NCBI GenBank assembly: GCA_005801395.1
Contig: SYDV01000301.1
Location: 1 to 6,752, forward strand
From: Planctomycetia bacterium
Lineage (GTDB): Bacteria > Planctomycetota > UBA11346
Length of the DNA stretch: 6,752 nucleotides
Reading direction: 5' to 3'
A program made the translations under genes and the position numbers. This document shows positions 1-6,456 of the stretch, piece by piece (position 1 is the first letter of the stretch; every line of letters starts with the position of its first letter). Under the pieces are notes generated by a model. The model was not told the DNA's origin and searched no databases. It saw only the letters and a program-made list of their open reading frames with translations.

Positions 1-155
1 CCAGATGCTAAGGTAGTTTTTCCAACGCCAGGAATGTCTTCTATTAATAAATGCCCGCGTGCGAGCAAACAACACAGGGCTAAACGAACGGGACGTTCTT
101 TGCCTAATATAAGCTGATGCAAGTTAGTCAGTACACGATCAATGGCAGTCGGCAT
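1..155 (-). CDS. MoxR-family AAA+ ATPase, N-terminal fragment (runs off the window)
   Basis: This is the first 51 codons of an ATPase whose remainder lies left of the window. The reverse-strand reading starts [20 protein letters not shown] and reaches a Walker A motif, [13 protein letters not shown], at about residues 39-51. The 'LGKE' helix followed by a hydrophobic 'ARGHLLIED' strand leading into PGVGKT is the usual N-terminus of MoxR ATPases. Members of this family act as chaperone-like ATPases, often next to DUF58, von Willebrand A-domain or transglutaminase genes; none of those is visible here. The start at 155 is the first possible one, because an in-frame TGA lies four codons upstream. 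A weak Shine-Dalgarno (GAAAGA, complement of 161-166) sits about 5 nt before it. The HAD-like gene lies 86 bp upstream on the same strand, so the two may be co-transcribed. The family call is firm; substrate and partner are unknown. Confidence 0.85.
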   Translation of the reverse strand, partial: MPTAIDRVLTNLHQLILGKERPVRLALCCLLARGHLLIEDIPGVGKTTLAS

Positions 156-241
156 AGTGATCTTTCAACGGTCGGTTAACGCTGGTGTAAAATAACGATG
201 TCAGTTTTGCCGTTCACGTGTGCGCAGCAAGGTCACGAATG

Positions 242-766
242 TCATTTATCTGTTATCTGATGCCAACACCCACCACCACGAGGAATCATCACCCGTGGTG
301 CATCGGCTAAATCGCGTGCTTGGGCGACAACGATGCCCAAATCTTCACTCGGTAATGGACCGGTTCCTAACAAAACGGCTCCCGCGCAACCCGCTTGTCC
401 CGCAGCGCGCGCATCATCGGCATCGATTCCAATTAACCACGACGTTGGCAAATCGATGCTGTGTGACCGTGCTGCGGCGAGCAACAAACCAGGTCGTGGT
501 TTGGTCCACGATTTCGGTGATTCCGAAGTTGCGATCACGATGTCAGTCAATTTCGCTCCAGCAGCGACCATGAGCGCATGCAAACGCTGGGCAAAATCAG
601 TAACCGTGGATGGACTGAGAGCGAGTTGATTGCTGACGGCAATCACTGGAACTCCGCGTTGTTGCAAGCGTACGATCGCAGCTGCAACACCAGGCAAGAG
701 CGTTGTCGCGTTCATATCAGAAATTAAAACACCAGGGATTTCGACGAATAGAGCACTGTGAGCCAT
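242..766 (-). CDS. HAD-superfamily GmhB/HisB-N-like protein with degraded catalytic motifs (probable pseudophosphatase)
   Basis: This is a 174-residue protein with the layout of D,D-heptose 1,7-bisphosphate phosphatase (GmhB) and the HisB N-terminal domain. The core strand ALFVEIPGVL (residues 5-14) occupies the place of the family's FLDRDGT. VSNQ (44-47) matches motif II, TKPRPGLLL (88-96) matches motif III with its lysine, and IGIDADDARAA (112-122) matches motif IV. Relative to the family, the nucleophile Asp is Glu9, the general acid/base Asp is Pro11, and the first motif IV Asp is Ile114, while Asp118 is kept. The Cys/His zinc loop of GmhB is absent. Phosphatase activity is therefore unlikely, yet the frame is intact. 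I chose the ATG at 766 because the family begins only a few residues before motif I, and CTGAG lies 9 nt upstream; an in-frame ATG at 796 would add ten residues. It is divergent from the glycosyltransferase at 1104 and upstream of the MoxR gene. A regulatory or binding role is possible. Confidence 0.72.
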   Translation of the reverse strand: MAHSALFVEIPGVLISDMNATTLLPGVAAAIVRLQQRGVPVIAVSNQLALSPSTVTDFAQRLHALMVAAGAKLTDIVIATSESPKSWTKPRPGLLLAAARSHSIDLPTSWLIGIDADDARAAGQAGCAGAVLLGTGPLPSEDLGIVVAQARDLADAPRVMIPRGGGCWHQITDK

Positions 767-1103
767 GTCATTATACTCAGCAAATAAATGGCGCATGAAA
801 GCGGTGAGTGTTCCCGTGGGGTAATGGGTATTTCTTTATGCAGATTCTCATACCAATTCCGAGTCATCATTGCCTAAATCGAAAGAAGATAGAACAAGAG
901 GAACGGCGACAAACGGAGGGGAAGACAAGAGCGTGGCGAGAGACAAAACCGCGAAAATTTCTCGTTAACCCTCCTTCTTCCTCTGTTTCTCATGTTCATT
1001 CCTGCTTTTCTTACATATGGCTTAGTTGACGCAGAATTAGTTTTAAGCCTAGCGAAGGGGGGTTCTTCTGGCCAAACGCCCGACAAACCCATACTCCGCG
1101 CCC
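767..1103. other. Divergent intergenic region with no convincing gene
   Basis: About 340 bp separate the HAD-like gene (leftward) from the GT4 gene (rightward), so both promoters should lie here. Open frames on either strand (for example 808-1029 plus and 874-1092 minus) have no Shine-Dalgarno, no recognisable family and low-complexity composition, so I do not call them genes. The region shows a purine-rich block (about 880-957) followed by a pyrimidine-rich block (about 958-1013). Closer to the GT4 gene there is a small inverted repeat, GGCTTA (1019-1024) with TAAGCC (1044-1049), and a 6-bp direct repeat TTAGTT (1022-1027 and 1037-1042). TTGACG at 1026-1031 resembles a -35 box, but no good -10 box follows at the proper distance. 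I cannot place a promoter with confidence. Confidence 0.6.
881..1008. repeat. Imperfect long inverted repeat made of purine-rich and pyrimidine-rich arms
   Basis: The outer arms 881-904 (purine-rich) and about 985-1008 (pyrimidine-rich) pair at roughly two thirds of positions, and more if G-U pairs are allowed. The best stretch is GAACAAGAGGAAC (892-904) against GTTTCTCATGTTC (985-997). A second short match inside pairs GGAGGG (915-920) with CCCTCC (969-974). Part of the pairing is expected by chance, because one arm is nearly all purine and the other nearly all pyrimidine. It could fold in the leader of the GT4-asnB transcript, or it could be a remnant of a palindromic element. Confidence 0.3.
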
Positions 1104-2240
1104 ATGATCATTCTGCATACTGAGGCATCGCGCGGTTGGGGCGGCCAGGAACTTCGCATTCTGAGTGAAATTCGCGCCATGCGCGCGCGTGGCCACACGG
1201 TTTATTTGGCTGCCGCACCAGAGAGCGAACTGGTTAAACGTATGGCTGGTACACCAGATGCGCCGATGACGTTTCCATTCGCGGGGAAATTTGATCGTAC
1301 GACCATTAAGGGTTTACGCGAGTTCATGGCTAATGCAGGTGTGCAGGTTATTAATTCACATAGTTCAATTGATGGTTGGAATGACGCGATTGCCTGTCGC
1401 ACGATGCCGCACGTTCGATTCGTTCGCACGCGTCATTTATCAATTCCCGTGCACCGCAATTGGCCAACCCGTTGGGTTTATAGTCGTCCGCATGCATTGG
1501 TCACCACTGGTGAAGCATTGCGGAATCAATTAATTATTGTCAACAAACAACCACCAGCGAAAGTATTGTCAATTGCAACGGGTGTGGATTTGACGCGTTT
1601 TGATCCGGCGGCATATGATCGTCAAGTGGTACGCAAAGAATTTGGGGTTAGCGATGATCAGCTCTTTGTTGGCATGATCGCGATGATGCGCCCGATGAAG
1701 GGGCATGTGGTTTTGATGCAAGCTTTACCGAAAATTGTGGCTGCCGTTCCAAACGCACGCTTTGTCATTGTTGGTGGTGTTTTGGATGCGAATCCTATGC
1801 CGCAGGATTTGCGTGACGAAGTTGCGCGTTTGGGGCTGAGTGATCGTGTGCATTTCGCCGGATTACGCCAAGACATCCCTAATATTTTAGCGGCCTTAGA
1901 TTTAAAAGTATTGCCATCGGTCAGTGATGAAGGCGTGCCGCAAAGTTTAACTCAACCGATGGCCATGGGGGTTCCCGTAGTCAGCACCACGGTTGGCGCA
2001 ATTGGCGAAGTCGTTGAAGAAGGCGTGACAGGACGTCAGACCGCACCACATGATGTCGCTGGTTTTGCTGATGCGGTGATCGCACAATTAACTGATCGCG
2101 CCACGGCCAAACGTTTAGCCCTCGTTGGCCAAGATCGGGTACGGCGTTTCTATAGTGTGGATTCCATGACCCGTCGCACGGAAGCTCTTTACCAACGATT
2201 GTTGGATAATAAGCCCGCGTGGCCGGAACCGGTTATTTAA
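1104..2240 (+). CDS. GT4-family glycosyltransferase (surface polysaccharide/LPS type)
   Basis: This is a 378-residue cytoplasmic GT-B-fold enzyme that probably moves a sugar from a nucleotide donor onto a lipopolysaccharide or exopolysaccharide acceptor. The N-terminal Rossmann domain opens with ILHTEASRGWGGQE (3-16), whose Gly-rich loop is typical of GT4 enzymes. HSSIDGWND follows at about 86-94. The C-terminal donor domain carries VGMIAMMRPMKGH, which is the family's 'R...KG' phosphate-binding segment, and SDEGVPQSLTQPMAMGVPVVST near the end. In that last motif the usual E-x7-E pair reads Glu276...Gln284. The start at 1104 is fixed by the family's N-terminus. No good Shine-Dalgarno precedes it, so initiation may be weak or leaderless. 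The amidotransferase gene begins 1 bp after the stop codon, which implies one transcript. Family membership is clear; the sugar and linkage cannot be read from sequence. Confidence 0.9.
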   Translation: MIILHTEASRGWGGQELRILSEIRAMRARGHTVYLAAAPESELVKRMAGTPDAPMTFPFAGKFDRTTIKGLREFMANAGVQVINSHSSIDGWNDAIACRTMPHVRFVRTRHLSIPVHRNWPTRWVYSRPHALVTTGEALRNQLIIVNKQPPAKVLSIATGVDLTRFDPAAYDRQVVRKEFGVSDDQLFVGMIAMMRPMKGHVVLMQALPKIVAAVPNARFVIVGGVLDANPMPQDLRDEVARLGLSDRVHFAGLRQDIPNILAALDLKVLPSVSDEGVPQSLTQPMAMGVPVVSTTVGAIGEVVEEGVTGRQTAPHDVAGFADAVIAQLTDRATAKRLALVGQDRVRRFYSVDSMTRRTEALYQRLLDNKPAWPEPVI

Positions 2241-2241
2241 G

Positions 2242-4146
2242 ATGTGTCGCATTGTCGCCGTTATTGATCGACGAGGGGCACAAGCGCGGGATCCGCATGG
2301 ATTGATTGAAACCATGCGCGATACCATGCAAGCCGGTGGACCGGATGACGCCGGTCTCGCCTATTTTGCCCAGGGCACGGTGGCGTTGGGACATCGGCGT
2401 TTATCGGTAATTGAGCTAAGTCCGCTTGGTCATCAACCGATGGCGTCGCCTGATCAGCGCTATCATATTGTCTTTAATGGTGAAATTTATAATCACGCAG
2501 AGCTTCGCGCGGAACTTATATCATTAGGTCATACGTTTCGCTCACACAGCGACACCGAAGTTATTTTAGCCGCCTATAGTCAGTGGGGAAAAGAGTCATT
2601 CAAACGTTTCCGCGGCATGTGGGCATTTGCCATTTGGGATAACCAAGAACAACAATTATTAGTGTGTCGCGATCGCATTGGCATCAAACCGTTGTATTGG
2701 TATCATCAAGGCGGTTTGACCTTAATTGCGAGTGAACTCAAAGCGCTCTATGCGCATCCTGATTTACCGAGGCGTATCAACCCCACCGGCATGCGCTTGT
2801 TTTTGCAATATAATTATATTCCGTTCCCACATACGATTTGCATGGGAGTGGAAAAATTAGCGCCAGGGACCTGGCTAACTATTGATCGTCGTGGCGAAAT
2901 TGCGCGTGGTGCCTATTGGCGCTTACAAGATGCCGCTTCGCGTTCACCCATCATGATGGATGAACGCGAAGCCATCGACGAATTAGAACGTCGTCTACGT
3001 GAAGCCTTTCGTTACCGCATGGTTAGCGATGTCCCAGTCGGATTATTTTTAAGTGGTGGTGTCGACAGCAGTTTATTGTTGGCGCTGTTGGCAAAAGAGT
3101 CTTCGTCAAAATTAAAGACTTTTACTATCGGCTTTGCCGGCTCTGGTTTAGACGAAGCGCCTTATGCGCGCGCAATTGCGTCGGCATTGGGTTCTGAACA
3201 TTACGAAATGAACCAAGACGTCGATGCGGCTTTGGCCATCGTGGAAAAGATACCTGATGTCTGGGACGAGCCATTTGGCGATGCGAGCGCAATTCCAACG
3301 TGGTTGGTCGCGCAATTCGCGCGTCAACACGTCACGGTGGCGTTATCTGCTGATGGCGGCGACGAGCTCTTTGGTGGTTATCCCAAATACTGGCGCAGCC
3401 GCGATCGCGCTCGTCGATTGGGAAAAAAATGGGGAATCGATCGGTTACGGGCGCAATTACCAAGTGCGTTCATTAAACATTTAGGCCGTCGTTATGGTAT
3501 CGGAGTGAATAAATTATTAAAAGCGAAAGAAATATTATTATCGCCTAAAGCCCTTACGCATGCCGCTTTTGTCATTGGGCAACAAACGTTTATTGACGCC
3601 GACATAAATCAATTACTCGTCAATCCAGCAGCGACGGGCACCACCAGTTTTGATAACTGGGACGAACTTCCACTTGATGATTTGAATCGTATGATGGCGA
3701 TGGATCTACAAACCTATCACGTTGATGATATCCACGTCAAAGTGGATCGCGCAACGATGGCCCATGGCTTAGAAGGACGCGAACCATTGGTTGATCATGA
3801 ATTAGTCGAATTCGCCCAGACGTTGCCATCCGGTATGAAAATACGTGGCGGCACAGGAAAAAATATTCTCCGTCAGGTTTTGTATCGACATGTGGATCGC
3901 TCGTTGATTGAACGTCCAAAAATGGGATTTTCGCCGCCCCTCGATCGTTGGTTGGCAAACGATATGGCGCCATTGGTTGAAGATTGTTTAGCAGAAAAAC
4001 GCACGAGGGACGTGGGTATTTTTAAGGTGTCCGCAGTATCAGAAGTGCGCCGGGCATTTGCTGGTCGCGCCAAGGATAATACGCAAAAACTGTGGAATAT
4101 GGTGATCTTTGAACAATGGCGTCAGCGATGGAACTTTTCACTTTGA
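2242..4146 (+). CDS. asnB: Glutamine-hydrolysing asparagine synthase-like amidotransferase
   Basis: This 634-residue, two-domain enzyme releases ammonia from glutamine and transfers it to an ATP-activated carboxylate. The class II glutaminase domain begins with Met1-Cys2; Cys2 is the expected nucleophile after Met removal. GHRRLS (50-55), FNGEIYNH (78-85) and SHSDTEVIL (101-109) supply the glutamine-binding Arg, Asn-Gly and Asp. The synthetase domain has the PP-loop SGGVDSS (271-277), WDEPFGDASAIPTW, SADGGDELFGGY (369-380), HVDDIHVKVDRATMAHGLEGREPLVDH and KMGFSPPLDRWL, all normal for the family. Residue 3 is Arg rather than the usual Gly or Ser, and the common HRGPD reads AGGPD (31-35). Its size fits AsnB homologues of polysaccharide loci, which often amidate uronic acids, slightly better than short housekeeping forms. 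It lies 1 bp after the GT4 gene, so it is probably in the same operon. Whether the substrate is aspartate or a sugar acid is inference. Confidence 0.9.
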   Translation: MCRIVAVIDRRGAQARDPHGLIETMRDTMQAGGPDDAGLAYFAQGTVALGHRRLSVIELSPLGHQPMASPDQRYHIVFNGEIYNHAELRAELISLGHTFRSHSDTEVILAAYSQWGKESFKRFRGMWAFAIWDNQEQQLLVCRDRIGIKPLYWYHQGGLTLIASELKALYAHPDLPRRINPTGMRLFLQYNYIPFPHTICMGVEKLAPGTWLTIDRRGEIARGAYWRLQDAASRSPIMMDEREAIDELERRLREAFRYRMVSDVPVGLFLSGGVDSSLLLALLAKESSSKLKTFTIGFAGSGLDEAPYARAIASALGSEHYEMNQDVDAALAIVEKIPDVWDEPFGDASAIPTWLVAQFARQHVTVALSADGGDELFGGYPKYWRSRDRARRLGKKWGIDRLRAQLPSAFIKHLGRRYGIGVNKLLKAKEILLSPKALTHAAFVIGQQTFIDADINQLLVNPAATGTTSFDNWDELPLDDLNRMMAMDLQTYHVDDIHVKVDRATMAHGLEGREPLVDHELVEFAQTLPSGMKIRGGTGKNILRQVLYRHVDRSLIERPKMGFSPPLDRWLANDMAPLVEDCLAEKRTRDVGIFKVSAVSEVRRAFAGRAKDNTQKLWNMVIFEQWRQRWNFSL

Positions 4147-4224
4147 GCCGTAAACTAACCATAGTTCTTTCATTTTTAAATATTGGACACGATTCCTATT
4201 TTAAGCGGCTTTACTAGGCAGCGA

Positions 4225-5049
4225 TCACGCTTTCTTGTCCTCATCTTGGGCCATCGCTAACCCTAATATCGCATCCAGAGCGACAGAGATTGCTACAATC
4301 ACACCTGCTGTACCGTCACGAAATCCCTGTTTGGCCACGTAGCTGCGTAAAAATCCCCAGAGTAAGCGAAATAGTAACGGTATGGCACTTGTACGTCGCC
4401 CTTCATCGCGATAACGCTGAGCTTTCTTGCGAGCGTACGAACCACAGCGAGCAAATATGTCAGCAAAATCAGTATAGCTATAATGGTGCAAGGCACCTGG
4501 TAGAGTAAGTATCGTTCCGCTAGTCTCGACCGATTCGTGAATTAGACGGTCATTAAATTGTGCTTTGGTACGATTGAATAAACGCAGACTATGATCAGGT
4601 GACCATTGACCGTAGCGTAATTCTCGATCACCGATGTAGGTGCGACGACGCAAGCGCCAGCAACGATTGGTGTCCGTGTAATCTAAGACCTGAATAGTAG
4701 TCGCGGCTTCGTAATCGAGGATTTCATCATCATCGATCACCAACACCCAATCATGCTTTGCTAATTCAACGGCTCGCTGTTTTTGTGGTCCGTAGCCTAA
4801 AAAAGGCTGATGCTCTACGCGGGCTTTGTGTGCGGCGCAAATTTCTAGGGTTCGATCAGTCGAGCCGCTATCGAGTACCAGAATTTCATCACAAAATCCG
4901 ATTGCGCCTAAGACTCGATCTAAGTGCCGCTCTCCATTGTGCACGATGAGGACAGCCGAAATTTTAAGTTTTTCCAGACCAGATAAGGTGAATCGGCGAC
5001 GAAGCGGCGGATGCGCTGGTACAGGTGATGGCGTAGCCGATTCATTCAT
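4225..5049 (-). CDS. GT2-family glycosyltransferase, WaaE/KdtX/LgtF-like (LPS core beta-glucosyltransferase family)
   Basis: This is a 274-residue GT-A-fold enzyme. The catalytic domain starts with KISAVLIVHNGERHLDRVL (29-47), then DEILVLDSGSTDRT (54-67), GYGPQKQRAVELA (85-97) and WVLVIDDDEIL (101-111), where DDD is the metal- and nucleotide-sugar-binding DxD. This order, including the 'KQR' segment and 'LDSGSTD', matches WaaE/LgtF enzymes, which add glucose to the inner-core heptose of lipopolysaccharide. A basic, Pro-rich tail of about 28 residues precedes the domain. A hydrophobic segment at about 247-267 probably anchors the C-terminus to the inner membrane, as in relatives. I chose the ATG at 5049 because it overlaps the upstream GT4 stop as ATGA, the same junction as the other one in this operon. 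An alternative ATG at 5070 would add seven residues. It is the last gene of the minus-strand operon and converges on asnB. The exact sugar is not certain. Confidence 0.88.
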   Translation of the reverse strand: MNESATPSPVPAHPPLRRRFTLSGLEKLKISAVLIVHNGERHLDRVLGAIGFCDEILVLDSGSTDRTLEICAAHKARVEHQPFLGYGPQKQRAVELAKHDWVLVIDDDEILDYEAATTIQVLDYTDTNRCWRLRRRTYIGDRELRYGQWSPDHSLRLFNRTKAQFNDRLIHESVETSGTILTLPGALHHYSYTDFADIFARCGSYARKKAQRYRDEGRRTSAIPLLFRLLWGFLRSYVAKQGFRDGTAGVIVAISVALDAILGLAMAQDEDKKA

Positions 5050-6152
5050 GGGCGGTACGATCCGGCACACACGCGATCATACAAGGATGTGTATCCGGTT
5101 ATCATATGTTCAGCGCTAAAATGACTCTCGGCGCGTTGATACGCAGCTTGGCCCATGTGTGATCGACGTGAACGATCGCTTAGAAGCGTGATAAGTGCTT
5201 TGGCAATTCCAGTATGATCACGAACGTCAGCAAGGAGCCCTGTTTCGTCATGAATAACTAATTCAGGCATTCCACCAGCTCGCGTCGCTACGACGGGCAG
5301 ACCACAGTACATGGCATCCATCAACGATGAACCAAGACCCTCAAGGTGTGAGGTTAAGGTGAATATATCTAGTCCACGTAACACATGGTTGATGTCAGAA
5401 CGGAATCCCAGGAAGCGAACGCGCTGTAAACCAAGTTCTTGGGCAAGTAATTTAAGTGACTGTTCTAATTCACCAGTGCCCACGATCAGTAACCAAGCTT
5501 GCGGTATTTGTTGTTCAACGGTGACAAAGGCGCGTAGCAACGATTGATGATCTTTGTGGTCGGTTAAATGGGCTGTAACGCCGACAACTAAAGCATCTTG
5601 AGGTAAAGCTAATTCTGACCGTAAGGAACTTGGAATTTTAGGAAAACGAGCAAAATCAATGCCATCCCAGATGACTAATATGCGTTCTTCAGGAACTCCA
5701 CCAGCGACCATAACCGATTTTACGCCCTGTGATACCGCAGCAAAACAGGTTACGGCTCGACCATATTTCCAACGAGCAATGAATCCTCGTTTAATGGGGA
5801 AATCGACTCGACGCGTAACCACTAATGGCTCACGACGTCCGAGTAATGCTAATGCAGCGAGACTATGTGCATGACTGGTGTGTGCGTGAACCAACGCAAT
5901 TTGATGTTCAGTGACATAACGACGTATAAAGCGAATCGCGGCAATATCCCATTGTCCACGCATAACGTGTTCAACGACCGCTAAACCAGCTTCCTTAGCC
6001 GCCGCTGCCATGCGTGAACCTGGTGGGCATAAAACGACAGGAATATATTTTTTTGATAAACCTTTAGCCAGTAATAGCACTTGGTTTTCACCTCCGCGCC
6101 AACCCTGTTCAGTATTTATCATTAATACCTGCCGAGGAACCGGATTTGTCAT
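5046..6152 (-). CDS. GT4-family glycosyltransferase (LPS/surface glycan type)
   Basis: This is a 368-residue GT-B-fold glycosyltransferase. The N-terminal domain begins VLMINTEQGWRGGENQ (9-24), the family's Gly-rich opening, followed by LVHAHTSHAHSLAAL and VVTRRVDFPIKRG. The donor domain shows IWDGIDFARF, then VVGVTAHLTDHKDHQSLLRA, where the family's 'KG' is DHKDH, then LLIVGTGELE and FLGFRSDI. It ends with LEGLGSSLMDAMYCGLPVVAT. The E-x7-E pair is Glu271...Asp279, a common variant in this 'EGLG...DAM' subgroup. The start at 6152 overlaps the upstream small gene's stop as ATGA and has a good Shine-Dalgarno, AAGGTG, 5 nt before it. The stop overlaps the start of the WaaE-like gene in the same way, so the three genes are translationally coupled. 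It probably extends the same glycan as its partner; donor and linkage are unknown. It is a different subgroup from the GT4 enzyme at 1104. Confidence 0.91.
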   Translation of the reverse strand: MTNPVPRQVLMINTEQGWRGGENQVLLLAKGLSKKYIPVVLCPPGSRMAAAAKEAGLAVVEHVMRGQWDIAAIRFIRRYVTEHQIALVHAHTSHAHSLAALALLGRREPLVVTRRVDFPIKRGFIARWKYGRAVTCFAAVSQGVKSVMVAGGVPEERILVIWDGIDFARFPKIPSSLRSELALPQDALVVGVTAHLTDHKDHQSLLRAFVTVEQQIPQAWLLIVGTGELEQSLKLLAQELGLQRVRFLGFRSDINHVLRGLDIFTLTSHLEGLGSSLMDAMYCGLPVVATRAGGMPELVIHDETGLLADVRDHTGIAKALITLLSDRSRRSHMGQAAYQRAESHFSAEHMITGYTSLYDRVCAGSYRP

Positions 6153-6403
6153 TGGGTCACCTTAACACGTCCCTTATCAACCATGACCCATTCTCCATCG
6201 TCGTCGGCTTCATAAGCGGTGAAGGTGCAGGCTAAACGTTCAGCAATGGCCCAGAGGCGAAAGCGTTCGACCGAGGGCCATTCTTCTTCGCGTTCTTCGC
6301 CGTCGGCACTGGTGAATGCGATCATCACGCTCATGCGCCGCAGCGGATCGTCTGCGGTGAGCGTGGCAAGCACAGTCCTGCCAAGCCGGAACCAAAGGTT
6401 CAT
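6149..6403 (-). CDS. Small acidic protein of unknown function, first gene of the glycosyltransferase operon
   Basis: This is an 84-residue reading frame that I do not recognise. It starts MNLWFRLGRTVLATLTADDP and has an acidic middle (SADGEEREEEWPSVERFR, about 33-50), a hydrophobic/aromatic stretch (LWAIAERLACTFTAYEA) and a charged end (DDDGEWVMVDKGRVKVTQ). There is no membrane segment, signal peptide or Cys/His cluster. It probably is a small cytoplasmic fold. Support for its being real is the stop codon, which overlaps the next gene's start as ATGA, and a protein-like composition. I chose the ATG at 6403, preceded by GAG at 6-8 nt. An in-frame ATG at 6523 would run the N-terminus through the palindrome (6457-6523) and give a low-quality extension, so it is unlikely. 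GC is higher than in the glycosyltransferases beside it. It might be an accessory or regulatory partner of the downstream enzymes, but that is a guess from position only. Confidence 0.6.
   Translation of the reverse strand: MNLWFRLGRTVLATLTADDPLRRMSVMIAFTSADGEEREEEWPSVERFRLWAIAERLACTFTAYEADDDGEWVMVDKGRVKVTQ
6158..6163 (-). promoter_or_regulatory. Shine-Dalgarno of the GT4 gene starting at 6152
   Basis: On the minus strand, AAGGTG lies 5 nt before the ATG and inside the last codons of the 84-residue gene. It is the clearest ribosome binding site in the window. It supports the start at 6152 and allows translation both by coupling and by independent initiation. Confidence 0.65.
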
Positions 6404-6436
6404 TGTCGTCTCGGCTGGACTGTTTGCTGTTGCTGC

Positions 6437-6449
6437 GGGGCTTCGCCCC
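6437..6449. repeat. Short GC hairpin (GGGGC-TTC-GCCCC)
   Basis: This is a perfect 5-bp stem of G/C pairs with a TTC loop, 34 bp upstream of the small gene's start and 7 bp from the large palindrome. On the minus strand it lies in the probable leader of the glycosyltransferase operon. It has no T-tract on either side, so it is not a standard terminator. A strong hairpin this close to the start could affect ribosome loading or mRNA stability; that is inference. Confidence 0.55.
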
Positions 6450-6456
6450 ATACCCC

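Noticed and set aside
770..776. TATAAT on the minus strand just before the HAD gene start at 766
   Set aside because: The box matches -10 exactly, but no -35 lies at the right distance, and transcription would begin at or inside the start codon. It may be chance.
800..812. GCGGTGAGTGT resembling the ops/JUMPstart element of RfaH-controlled polysaccharide operons
   Set aside because: It matches GGCGGTAG only with an insertion, and no JUMPstart sequence surrounds it.
808..1029. Open frame on the plus strand in the intergenic region (73 codons, GTG start)
   Set aside because: It has no Shine-Dalgarno or recognisable family, and its composition is driven by the purine and pyrimidine blocks.
874..1092. 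Open frame on the minus strand in the same region (72 codons)
   Set aside because: It is low-complexity and Arg-rich with no family resemblance, and it would overlap the probable promoter of the GT4 gene.
4153..4177. AACTA-ACCA-TAGTT hairpin followed by a T-rich stretch after asnB
   Set aside because: The stem has only 5 bp with one G/C pair and the T-tract is interrupted, so it is too weak to call a terminator with confidence, although its position is right.
5050..5070. Upstream ATG at 5070 for the WaaE-like gene (starting MCRIV, like AsnB)
   Set aside because: The ATG at 5049 gives the same ATGA overlap as the other junction in this operon. The resemblance to the AsnB start is coincidental.
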